This document shows positions 1-7,332 of a stretch of 12,031 bases of DNA, one piece after another (position 1 is the first letter of the stretch; each line of letters begins with the position of its first letter). The position numbers and the translations under genes are program-made. The DNA is from an uncultured Collinsella sp. (lineage in GTDB: Bacteria; Actinomycetota; Coriobacteriia; Coriobacteriales; Coriobacteriaceae): positions 1-12,031 of the forward strand of contig USGN01000019.1 in NCBI GenBank assembly GCA_900554255.1, in the 5' to 3' direction. The notes below the pieces were generated by a model. That model was not told where the DNA came from. It did no database searches and saw only the letters and a program-made list of their open reading frames with translations.

Positions 1-800
<800 letters not shown>

Positions 801-802
801 CT

Positions 803-825
803 ATTGTTAGTGCTATACTAACAAT
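803..825 (+). promoter_or_regulatory. Perfect 9-bp palindrome overlapping an extended -10 motif
   Basis: ATTGTTAGT (803-811) and ACTAACAAT (817-825) are exact reverse complements around GCTAT. The centre contains TGCTATACT (811-819), an extended -10 element (TG, one base, TATACT). No good -35 is visible at the usual distance (791-796 is GGGCGA). The arrangement looks like a repressor operator over a promoter that would drive the separate glycyl-radical gene. The same sequence could also act as an RNA hairpin within a pfl operon transcript. The regulator is not identifiable from sequence. Confidence 0.5.
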
Positions 826-842
826 AACGATTACTGATTAGC

Positions 843-862
843 GCGTCGGTTTCGGCCGGCGC
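843..862 (+). other. Short hairpin in the leader of the glycyl-radical gene
   Basis: GCGTCGG (843-849) pairs with CCGGCGC (856-862) across a TTTCGG loop, with one G-U pair. It lies between the palindrome at 803-825 and the AAGGAG ribosome site at 873-878. It could shield the downstream message 5' end after processing or set the ratio of the two PFL pieces. No U-run follows, so it is not a standard terminator. Function is inferred only. Confidence 0.35.
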
Positions 863-885
863 CTATCGATCGAAGGAGACACATT

Positions 886-1137
886 ATGAAGGTTTCTGAA
901 GTTTCCGAGACTCAGGCCGATAACCTGGTCCACATGCTCGACGCTTACGCCGAGAAGGGTGGCCACCACCTGAACATCAACGTCTTCAACCGTGAGACGC
1001 TGCTTGACGCTCAGGCTCACCCCGAGAAGTACCCGCAGCTGACCATCCGCGTTTCCGGCTATGCCGTGAACTTCCACACGCTCACCAAGGAGCAGCAGGA
1101 CGAGGTCATTTCGCGTACCTTCCACGACAAGTTCTAA
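886..1137 (+). CDS. grcA: Stand-alone glycyl-radical domain of pyruvate formate-lyase (GrcA-like)
   Basis: This 83-residue protein matches the C-terminal domain of PFL. It carries [18 protein letters not shown] (residues 25-42), [19 protein letters not shown] (45-63) and the end [23 protein letters not shown] is the glycyl-radical motif; Gly58 is the predicted radical site. E. coli GrcA (YfiD, 127 residues) is a spare domain that rescues oxygen-cleaved PFL. Here the upstream PFL frame has no such domain, so this protein is probably an obligate subunit and not a spare. It has its own strong ribosome site (AAGGAGA, 873-879) and a different frame from the upstream gene, 85 bp away. It is about 45 residues shorter than E. 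coli GrcA and lacks most of that protein's N-terminal extension. It should assemble with the upstream protein and be activated by PflA. Confidence 0.92.
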   Translation: MKVSEVSETQADNLVHMLDAYAEKGGHHLNINVFNRETLLDAQAHPEKYPQLTIRVSGYAVNFHTLTKEQQDEVISRTFHDKF

Positions 1138-1153
1138 AGGGGTTTAACTCCCG

Positions 1154-1297
1154 CAGGATCGCCGGGCCGCTTTGGGTTACTTTCCAAAACGTCCTCGGAC
1201 ATGCAAAGGGCTCCGCTGCGCGCTTCGCGCGGCGGAGCCCTTTGCATCCTGCGGAAATGTTTTGGAAAGTAACCCAAAGCGGCCCGGCGGGGGTCCT
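1154..1297. repeat. Large nested inverted repeat (REP/MITE-like or giant terminator stem)
   Basis: The outer arms 1161-1190 and 1259-1288 are exact 30-bp reverse complements. A further CAGGA/TCCTG pair (1154-1158 and 1293-1297) extends the stem past a small internal loop. Nested inside is a second perfect 16-bp stem, 1201-1216 with 1232-1247, extended by GCGCG/CGCGC around a CTT loop. The element starts about 16 bp after the grcA-like stop codon and fills much of the gap before the repressor gene. It would block readthrough as RNA, but no U-run follows either stem. Perfect long arms suggest a mobile or recently copied palindromic element. No clear target duplication is visible. Confidence 0.85.
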
Positions 1298-1402
1298 GTG
1301 TAGTCACCCTTTAGGCGGAACTCTCCTAATTATTTGGATGAGTCGTTTACTTACTTGTGCTGTTACCGTCTTCCCGCTGTTGTTGGGGTATGCTTTGTTC
1401 GT

Positions 1403-1420
1403 ATGTAAACGTTTGACATG
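1403..1420 (+). promoter_or_regulatory. LacI-type operator upstream of the repressor gene
   Basis: ATGTAAACGTTTGACATG shares the 13-base core AAACGTTTGACAT with the operator at 2553-2569. It lies 18 bp before the chosen ATG of the LacI-family gene and just upstream of its ribosome site. A possible -10 (TATGCT, 1389-1394) is immediately upstream, without a convincing -35. The position fits autoregulation by promoter-proximal blocking. The shared core is seen directly; the binding protein is inferred. Confidence 0.65.
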
Positions 1421-1438
1421 TTGATGGGGGAGGGTGCT

Positions 1439-2449
1439 ATGGCTCGCGAGGGCGCTCGTTCTAAGGATTCTGCTAAGCCTGGCATCAAGGAAGTTGCAGC
1501 GGTGGCGGGGGTTTCGCCTACTACGGTATCTCGCGTGCTTAATAATCGCGGCTATATTAGCCAAGAGACCCGCGATAAGGTCCATGCCGCGATGGAGCGC
1601 ATCAACTATACGCCCAACGATATCGCCCGTGCCATGCTCAACGGTCGCCTGAATCTTATCGGTATGATCGTTCCCTTTGTGAGCAGCCCGTTCCATGCTC
1701 AGGTTGTGCAGGCGGTCGAGCGCACGTTAGCGGAAAACGGCTTTAAGATGTTGCTGTGCAACAGCGCCAATCGACCTGATTTTGAGCGTTCCTATATCGA
1801 CATGCTCCGCCGCAATATGGTCGACGGCGTCATCGTCAACTCCCTCAATATCGGTGCCGAGGCATATGCCGAGATGGGCTTGAGCCTGGTTGGCATCGAC
1901 TGCGATCTCGGCGAGGGCTCTGTCCAGATTGCAAGTGACAGCTATGGCATCGGCGAGCTCGCCACGCGCCGTCTGATTGATGACGGCTGCAGGCGTATCC
2001 TGTGCCTGCGCAGCAATAGCCGCATGCGCATGCCTGCCAATAAGCGTACCGATGCCTACCTCGATGTTGTTGAGCAGGCCGGTTTGTCCGCGCTTGTCCG
2101 TGAGGTTGAGTTCGTTAAGCCCGACGACGAAAAGGGCGCGGTCGTTGCGAAGATCCTCGATGAGAACCCCGATATTGACGGCATCTTTGCGGGAGACGAT
2201 ACGATGGCGGCCATCTGTCTCAACGTGATGAAGCAGCGCGGCTTGAGCGCTCCAGACGATATTAAGGTCGTGGGCGCGGATGGTGCCCGCCGAACTATGA
2301 CGTTTATGCCTGACTTAACAACCGTACGTCAAGATATCGATCGCATCGGAGAGCTCGCGGCGCAATCCATCATCGCTCTTATTAACGGCGATAATCCCGA
2401 ATCGAATATCAAGCTCCCCGTTGAACTCATTGAGGGCAAAACCGCATAG
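1439..2449 (+). CDS. LacI-family transcriptional repressor, probable sucrose/fructoside regulator
   Basis: The 336-residue protein has the usual LacI architecture. An N-terminal helix-turn-helix lies at about residues 16-36 (IKEVAAVAGVSPTTVSRVLNN), followed by YTPNDIARAML, which forms the hinge region. A periplasmic-binding-protein-like effector domain runs from about residue 75 (LIGMIVPFVSSPFHAQVVQAV) to the end, with the typical DGVIVNS, IFAGDDTMA and LTTVRQD segments. The start at 1439 is preferred because a GGGGGAGGG ribosome site lies 4-5 bases before it; an upstream in-frame ATG at 1418 lies inside the operator. Location directly before GH32, PTS and GH32 genes, with matching operators at both its own gene and the first GH32 gene, makes it the likely local repressor. 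The inducer cannot be read from sequence; sucrose-6-phosphate or a fructoside is the obvious guess. It could be called ScrR-like. Confidence 0.9.
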   Translation: MAREGARSKDSAKPGIKEVAAVAGVSPTTVSRVLNNRGYISQETRDKVHAAMERINYTPNDIARAMLNGRLNLIGMIVPFVSSPFHAQVVQAVERTLAENGFKMLLCNSANRPDFERSYIDMLRRNMVDGVIVNSLNIGAEAYAEMGLSLVGIDCDLGEGSVQIASDSYGIGELATRRLIDDGCRRILCLRSNSRMRMPANKRTDAYLDVVEQAGLSALVREVEFVKPDDEKGAVVAKILDENPDIDGIFAGDDTMAAICLNVMKQRGLSAPDDIKVVGADGARRTMTFMPDLTTVRQDIDRIGELAAQSIIALINGDNPESNIKLPVELIEGKTA

Positions 2450-2501
2450 TTCATCCCGTGCCAAAAGAATTCCTCAAACGCCTCTGATGACCGTTCACCG
2501 G

Positions 2502-2520
2502 CATATGTCAACCGTTTGCC
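2502..2520 (-). promoter_or_regulatory. Upstream LacI-type operator, inverted orientation
   Basis: Read on the minus strand, 2502-2517 gives AAACGGTTGACATATG. This matches the operators at 2553-2586 except for one or two bases in the core. It lies about 47 bp upstream of the first promoter-overlapping operator, a distance that could allow looping or cooperative binding. Confidence 0.55.
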
Positions 2521-2552
2521 GACGACTGGAACTGTGAAAAGACGTATTGGTG

Positions 2553-2586
2553 TGAAAACGTTTGACATATGAAAACGATTGACATA
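2553..2586 (+). promoter_or_regulatory. Tandem 17-bp LacI-type operators
   Basis: TGAAAACGTTTGACATA (2553-2569) is followed without a gap by TGAAAACGATTGACATA (2570-2586), which differs at one base. Each unit has a strong right half-site (TTGACATA) and a weaker left half. The second unit also forms an imperfect 21-bp palindrome with ATATG and CATAT ends (2567-2587). The promoter -35 lies in the first unit and the second fills the spacer, so occupancy should prevent RNA polymerase binding. Confidence 0.75.
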
Positions 2587-2590
2587 TCTT
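2562..2590 (+). promoter_or_regulatory. Promoter of the GH32-PTS operon
   Basis: A perfect -35 TTGACA (2562-2567) is followed after 17 bp by TATCTT (2585-2590), a 4/6 match to the -10 consensus. A second TTGACA at 2579-2584 has no well-spaced -10, since TAGTAT at 2606 would need 21 bp. The overlap with tandem operators supports a repressed, inducible promoter. Confidence 0.55.
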
Positions 2591-2632
2591 GCCATTGTAC
2601 CGAGTTAGTATGTCGTGGAAAGGAAGTCTCGG

Positions 2633-4015
2633 ATGCACAAGGTGTATTACCAGCCTGAGGGAATTTGGGTAGGCGACATCATGCCGTACGGCGAGGACGG
2701 CACGTTCTATCTCTATCATCAGCGTGACACGCGTAACCCCGAACCTTTCGGAGAGCCGTTTGGCTGGGCACTCGCTACGACCAAGGATTTCGTCAACTAC
2801 AAGGACTTTGGCGAGAGCCTTGAGCGCGGCGGCGACGAGGAAGTCGACCAGTACATTTATGCCGGCACGGTGTTTAAGGTGGGCGACAAGTACCATGCGC
2901 TCTACACTGGTTGCAATCGCGATAAGGTCCGCGCACGTTTGATGAAGCAGGTTCTTCTTCACGCGACGAGCGACGACGCCGTCAAGTGGGAGAAGAACAT
3001 CGCCGAGACGCTGCTTCCGCCCCAGGAGGGTTACGATGACCGCAACTGGCGCGATCCCTTTGTGCTTTGGGATGAGGAGAACGAAGAGTACATGCTCATC
3101 CTCGGCACGCGTGTGGGCGAGGACAAGCGTCTGATGACCGGCCGCCTGGTCAAGTTCACCTCCAAGGATCTGACCAACTGGGAGTTCCAGGGCGACTGGT
3201 GGAACCCGGGCCTGTACACCATGTTTGAGATGCCTGATCTCTTTAAGATGGGCGACTGGTGGTACCTCGTCTTTTCCGAGTACAGCGACGGCAACAAGAC
3301 CCGTTACCGCATGTCCAAGTCCATCAACGGTCCTTGGATTACCCCCGCTGACGACTCCTTCGACGGCCGCGCGTACTACGCCGCTCGCACCGCATTCGAT
3401 GGCGAGCGCCGCGTTCTCTTTGGTTGGGTCCCGACGCGCGACGAGGGCGGCGACCCCAGCTCTTACCTGTGGGGTGGCACTTTTATGCCCCTCGAGATCG
3501 TTCAGCGTGCCGACGGAACGCTCGGCACCAAGCTCCCCGACAGCATGCTTGGCGCCTTTGGCGAGGCTAAGGCAGTCGAGACCTTTGAGCTTTCCTGCGA
3601 GTCGGGCAAGGTCGAGCAGGTGCTCGCCGCGGATGCCGGCTCCACCTACTTGCTCGATGCCGACATTGAGCTCGGCGGTAACGCTGCCGGCTTCTCGGTC
3701 AAGTTCGCCGAGGACGCCGAGACTGGTCTTGCCTATGAGTTCCGCGCCAACCTGCGCGAGGGCAAGCTCGAGTTCACGCCGGCTCCCCAGTACCCGTGGT
3801 TCCAGGTCAACAACATGGGCCTCGAGCGTCCGTTGTTCTTTAAGGGCGAGGGCACTCACCATGTGCGTCTGGTCGTCGACGACGACATCGCGACCATCTT
3901 TGTCGATGATGTTGCGCTCAACGCTCGCTTCTGCAACAAGCAGGGCCAGGGTGTGGCGCTTACCGTCACCGACGGTGCGCTCAAGTGCGCAAACGCAACG
4001 ATCGCGTCTCTGTAG
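2633..4015 (+). CDS. Divergent glycoside hydrolase family 32 protein (fructosidase-like)
   Basis: This 460-residue protein has a five-bladed-propeller GH32-type N-terminal domain and a C-terminal beta-sandwich. The three expected acidic motifs are present in altered form. The nucleophile region reads WVGDIMPYGEDGTF (Asp15) in place of the usual WxNDPNG; the transition-state motif is NWRDP (Asp141); the acid/base motif is FEMPDLF (Glu199) in place of ECPDLF. No signal peptide is present, so it acts in the cytoplasm, probably on a fructoside or phosphorylated fructoside imported by the PTS encoded next. The ATG at 2633 is chosen over GTG 2615 because GAAAGGAAG (2618-2626) sits at good spacing. 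It is first in the operator-controlled operon, 45 bp before the PTS gene. Substrate is unknown. It differs strongly from the second GH32 enzyme, so the pair are not recent duplicates. Confidence 0.85.
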   Translation: MHKVYYQPEGIWVGDIMPYGEDGTFYLYHQRDTRNPEPFGEPFGWALATTKDFVNYKDFGESLERGGDEEVDQYIYAGTVFKVGDKYHALYTGCNRDKVRARLMKQVLLHATSDDAVKWEKNIAETLLPPQEGYDDRNWRDPFVLWDEENEEYMLILGTRVGEDKRLMTGRLVKFTSKDLTNWEFQGDWWNPGLYTMFEMPDLFKMGDWWYLVFSEYSDGNKTRYRMSKSINGPWITPADDSFDGRAYYAARTAFDGERRVLFGWVPTRDEGGDPSSYLWGGTFMPLEIVQRADGTLGTKLPDSMLGAFGEAKAVETFELSCESGKVEQVLAADAGSTYLLDADIELGGNAAGFSVKFAEDAETGLAYEFRANLREGKLEFTPAPQYPWFQVNNMGLERPLFFKGEGTHHVRLVVDDDIATIFVDDVALNARFCNKQGQGVALTVTDGALKCANATIASL

Positions 4016-4060
4016 CGGCAACGAACCGTTTTATGATTTAGAAAAGGAATGGAGAGGAAC

Positions 4061-5512
4061 ATGGACTACAAGGCAGTGTCCCAGCAAGTCGTCGACAACG
4101 TCGGCGGACTGGAGAACATCGAGGGCGCCACACATTGCGTGACCCGTCTGCGTCTGGTGCTCAAGGATACGAGCAAATACAACAAGGCCGAGCTCGAGAA
4201 CATCGATGGCGTCAAGGGCGTGCTGTACAACAGCGGCCAGCTCATGATCATCTTCGGTACCGGTACCGTCAACAAGGTTTACGATGAGTTTATGGCTCTG
4301 ACGGGCGTTAAGGAGATCAGCGCTTCCGAGGTCAAGGGCGCCGAGGCGGACAAGAAGGGCAAGTTCTTCTCGGTCCTCAAGGTATTCTCGGACATCTTTA
4401 TCCCCATCATTCCCGCCTTCGTCGGCGCTGCAATCATCATCGGCCTTAAGTCGCTGATCGTTGCCAACGGCCTCTTTGGCATGGAGGGCAGCCTCGCCGA
4501 TCACAGCGAGTTCCTCAAGAACCTCGCAAGCTTCTTTGCCATTATCGCCACCACGTTCGACTACCTGCCTGTCCTGGTTATGTACAGCGCAGTCAAGCGT
4601 TTTGGCGGTAACCCGATCCTGGGCATCCTCGTCGGTATCGTCATGGTTCACCCGAGCCTTATGAACCGCAACACGTTCGTTATGGACCCGACGGGTGCTG
4701 AGTACTGGAACTTTGGTCCGCTCTCCATTCCCATGGTTGCTTTCCAGGGCGGCGTGTTCCCTGCAATTCTGACCGCCTGGTTTATGGCCAAGGTCGAAAA
4801 GATTGCCCAGAAGTACATCCCCGAGGTCGTTTCGTTCGTCTTTGTCCCGACCGTTACCCTGATTCTTGCTAACGTCGCCCTGTTCACCGTGTTCGGCCCG
4901 CTCGGTAACCTGATCGGTGACGTCCTCGCCGGCGTAATCGATATCCTGTACAACAGGATGGGCGTCTTTGGTGCCTTTGTCTTCGCCGCGTTCCTGCAGC
5001 CGCTCGTCGTTACCGGTACGCATCAGTTCATCCAGGGTATCGAGGCAAACCTTGTTGCCACGACTGGCTTCAACTACATCCAGGCCATCTGGTCGGTTTC
5101 CATCATCGCCCAGGGCGGCGGCGCCATCGGTATGTACCTCATTCACAAGAAGCACTCCAAAGAGCGCAACATCTGCATGTCGTCCTTTATCCCGACGCTG
5201 GTCGGAATCTCCGAGCCCGCTATCTTTGCTGCAAACATGCGCTATTCGATCATTCCGTTCATCTGCGCATGCATCGGTGCAGGCTGCGGCGGTGCCTTCG
5301 TCAAGCTCTTTGAGGTGCGCGCTATCGGTCAGGGTCTGACCGGCGTGCTTGGCCTGCTCATCGTCACGCCCGAGACTCTCGTGTGGTATGTGGCTGGCAA
5401 TCTCATCGCCTTTATCGTGCCGATCGTCTTGATCTTTGCCTACAACAAGGCAAAGGGCGTGCCGACCACCGATGAAGAGGGCGCTGGCGCTGGCTTCGAT
5501 GTCAGCTTCTAG
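4061..5512 (+). CDS. scrA: PTS sucrose-type transporter, EIIBC
   Basis: This 483-residue membrane permease takes up and phosphorylates a sugar, most likely sucrose to sucrose-6-phosphate. The N-terminal EIIB domain has the phospho-cysteine motif ATHCVTRLRLVLKD (Cys26), then the sucrose-family run NIDGVKGVLYNSGQ and IIFGTGTVNKVYDEF. From about residue 105 a hydrophobic EIIC domain with about ten membrane segments follows, containing GISEPAIF (382-389), the conserved glucose-superfamily EIIC motif. There is no EIIA domain at the C-terminus (it ends GAGAGFDVSF). A separate glucose-type EIIA elsewhere must therefore donate phosphate, as known for ScrA proteins. ATG 4061 is favoured over ATG 4049 because GGAGAGGA (4051-4058) precedes it, while the upstream ATG overlaps its own purine run. 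It lies 45 bp after the first GH32 gene, in the same operon. Confidence 0.92.
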   Translation: MDYKAVSQQVVDNVGGLENIEGATHCVTRLRLVLKDTSKYNKAELENIDGVKGVLYNSGQLMIIFGTGTVNKVYDEFMALTGVKEISASEVKGAEADKKGKFFSVLKVFSDIFIPIIPAFVGAAIIIGLKSLIVANGLFGMEGSLADHSEFLKNLASFFAIIATTFDYLPVLVMYSAVKRFGGNPILGILVGIVMVHPSLMNRNTFVMDPTGAEYWNFGPLSIPMVAFQGGVFPAILTAWFMAKVEKIAQKYIPEVVSFVFVPTVTLILANVALFTVFGPLGNLIGDVLAGVIDILYNRMGVFGAFVFAAFLQPLVVTGTHQFIQGIEANLVATTGFNYIQAIWSVSIIAQGGGAIGMYLIHKKHSKERNICMSSFIPTLVGISEPAIFAANMRYSIIPFICACIGAGCGGAFVKLFEVRAIGQGLTGVLGLLIVTPETLVWYVAGNLIAFIVPIVLIFAYNKAKGVPTTDEEGAGAGFDVSF

Positions 5513-5551
5513 TTGAGCCATTCAGTGCAATGTGCGGATAAGTCCATTTGA

Positions 5552-5589
5552 GGAAGGGCGTTCGACTCGTGTGAGTCGAGCGTCCTTCC
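5552..5589 (+). terminator. 17-bp hairpin between scrA and scrB
   Basis: 5552-5568 pairs with 5573-5589 through all 17 positions (two G-U pairs) around a GTGT loop. Only CCCATAG follows, with no U-run, so simple intrinsic termination is uncertain. It may be a partial terminator, a processing site or a 3' stabiliser that lowers scrB relative to the PTS gene. The hairpin is clear; its role is inferred. Confidence 0.6.
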
Positions 5590-5613
5590 CCATAGACGAG
5601 AAAGTCAACGGCG

Positions 5614-7056
5614 ATGTTAAATCAAAAAAACAAGGTGACACGCGCGGACTATGAGCAGTGGCGAGCCGGACAGGATGAGACGGCGGCTCGCATCGCGTCC
5701 GACCCCGATAGACTCTTGTTCCATGTGGAGCCTGAGCTTGGCTGGCTCAACGACCCCAACGGTTTGGTGCAGATTGGTGATACGTATCACATCTATCACC
5801 AATACGATCCGTTCGATGCTGCGCATGGCGGTCCAGTGCTTTGGAACCATCTGACGACAAAGGATTTTGTGACGTACGAGAATCACGGCCCCGCGCTGTT
5901 CCCCGATTCCGATTTGGATTCGAGCGGAGCGTATTCTGGTTCTGCCTTTGTACGTGATGGCAAGATTCACTACTTCTATACCGGCAACGTCAAGCATTTT
6001 GACCGCGATGATTACGACTACGTGTTGACGGGCCGTGAGCAAAACCAGATTCATATGGTTGCCGAGAATCCCGACGAATTGGGCGAGAAGCGCATGGCTG
6101 TTGGACCAGTCGATTACCCCGACGATATCGGTACGCACGTGCGCGACCCCAAGATCCTTGAGCACGATGGTATCTACTACATGGTTCTGGGCGCTCGTAC
6201 GAAAGACGACCGTGGCTGCGTGCTTGTCTATACCTCGCGCGATCTAGAGGACTGGAACTATGCGACGCGTATTGAGCTGGGCGAGAAGTTTGGCTTTATG
6301 TGGGAGTGCCCCGATCTGTTTGAGCTCGATGGCGAGCTTATTCTCGTTTGCTGTCCGCAGGGTGTGCCTGCCGATGGTTGGCGTTACCGCAATCCGCATC
6401 AGTGCGTGTGGTTCCCTATCGAGGCCGATTGGGAGGCGCCGAGCTTTAAAATCGTCGGGCAGGGCATGCCCCCGATGGTCGATGCCGGTTTTGATTTCTA
6501 TGCTCCGCAGTCCTTTGAGGATGCTGCAGGCCGGCGTTTGATGATCGGATGGTCGGGTTGCCCCGATGCGACGGCAGAAAACCCGACGGTGGCGCGCGGG
6601 TGGCAGTGCGCGTTGACGGTGCCGCGAGAGCTGAGCATGCGCGATGGTAAGCTCTGCCAGCAGCCGGCGCACGAGATTGAGAGGATGCGCGGCGACTGCG
6701 TTCGCGCGACAGGCGGTGAAACCGTTGAGGAGCCGGGCCGCCTGTTTGATCTTGTGGTTTCCTGTGAGGGCGCCAAGATGGTCGAGCTCGAGATTCGCAA
6801 GGGTGTCTTTGTGCGCTATGCAGACGGGATGCTTACCCTCGACATGGGTGACGAAGGCTATGGGCGCGACCAGAGGTCGATCGAGCTCAGCGAGCTTCGC
6901 GACCTGCGCGTGCTTTCGGACACTACGATGGTCGAGATTTTTGCAAATGGCGGCGAGGCGGCACTTACGAGCCGTACCTATTCGCCGGCGGTTTCGGCGA
7001 TGGGGTTGCATGCCGAGGGTGCGGCATCGATGAATTTCTACCGCCTCGTGCATTAA
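5614..7056 (+). CDS. scrB: Sucrose-6-phosphate hydrolase, GH32
   Basis: This 480-residue cytoplasmic enzyme should split sucrose-6-phosphate, made by the PTS, into glucose-6-phosphate and fructose. All canonical GH32 motifs are present in order: GWLNDPNGL (nucleophile Asp47), YSGSA (107-111), HVRDPK (Asp178), MWECPDLFE (acid/base Glu231), FDFYAPQSF and GWSG, then a C-terminal beta-sandwich from about residue 340. Length is usual for ScrB. No signal peptide is seen. The ATG at 5614 has only a weak upstream purine run (GAGAAAG, 5598-5604), so the start is less certain than the family call. An alternative GTG at 5635 has no better site. It follows scrA by 101 bp with a strong hairpin between them. 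No fructokinase gene is in the window. Confidence 0.93.
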   Translation: MLNQKNKVTRADYEQWRAGQDETAARIASDPDRLLFHVEPELGWLNDPNGLVQIGDTYHIYHQYDPFDAAHGGPVLWNHLTTKDFVTYENHGPALFPDSDLDSSGAYSGSAFVRDGKIHYFYTGNVKHFDRDDYDYVLTGREQNQIHMVAENPDELGEKRMAVGPVDYPDDIGTHVRDPKILEHDGIYYMVLGARTKDDRGCVLVYTSRDLEDWNYATRIELGEKFGFMWECPDLFELDGELILVCCPQGVPADGWRYRNPHQCVWFPIEADWEAPSFKIVGQGMPPMVDAGFDFYAPQSFEDAAGRRLMIGWSGCPDATAENPTVARGWQCALTVPRELSMRDGKLCQQPAHEIERMRGDCVRATGGETVEEPGRLFDLVVSCEGAKMVELEIRKGVFVRYADGMLTLDMGDEGYGRDQRSIELSELRDLRVLSDTTMVEIFANGGEAALTSRTYSPAVSAMGLHAEGAASMNFYRLVH

Positions 7057-7153
7057 CCGTGCATGGGGCACGATTGGACTTGCTGGGCGAAATGAATCGC
7101 AGTTGCCGCGGCCAACTACCGTTTATCGCGTATAGCGACCGTTTGCGGAGTAA

Positions 7154-7182
7154 GTAACACTTAGTAATAAACCGTGTAGAAT
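7154..7182 (+). promoter_or_regulatory. Probable promoter of the degV-family gene
   Basis: GTAACA (7154-7159, 4/6 match to -35) is followed after 17 bp by TAGAAT (7177-7182, 5/6 match to -10). A start near 7189 would give a leader of about 145 nt. Just upstream, ACCGTTT occurs twice (7118-7124 and 7138-7144), exactly 20 bp apart, flanking a TCGC/GCGA inverted repeat. This may be an activator or repressor site, though the heptamer also occurs elsewhere in the window. Confidence 0.45.
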
Positions 7183-7208
7183 CTCAGGTTAGCACGGAGT
7201 TTTCCAGG

Positions 7209-7250
7209 GAGACGCTGTCCTTTGTTGTGCGCAAGGGGCGGCGTCTCTTT
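7209..7250 (+). terminator. Leader hairpin before degV (terminator or attenuator)
   Basis: GAGACGC (7209-7215) pairs with GCGTCTC (7241-7247), and the stem continues inward as TGTCC-TT with AA-GGGGCG, giving about 14 pairs with one bulge. TTT follows at 7248-7250. Because it lies downstream of the apparent promoter, it is either an attenuator in the degV leader or, if that promoter is wrong, the end of the sucrose operon. A second G+C stem (CGCCG 7261-7265 with CGGCG 7279-7283) follows. Confidence 0.5.
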
Positions 7251-7332
7251 GGCGCTTGGACGCCGTTGTGCAACAGTGCGGCGGCGCGTGCCATGTATTG
7301 AAAAGCCAATGTCGAGATGGGTCGTGATAATA

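Noticed and set aside
2495..4021. Very long open frame on the minus strand (about 508 codons) opposite the first GH32 gene
   Set aside because: It mirrors a real GH32 gene, its translation has no recognisable domain and is a repetitive mix of Val, Ala, Leu and charged residues, as expected for the antisense of G+C-rich codons.
4031..5521. Long open frame on the minus strand (about 496 codons) opposite the PTS gene
   Set aside because: The translation is a polar Asp/Glu/His-rich antisense of a membrane protein, without a domain or a ribosome site; the + strand PTS assignment is certain.
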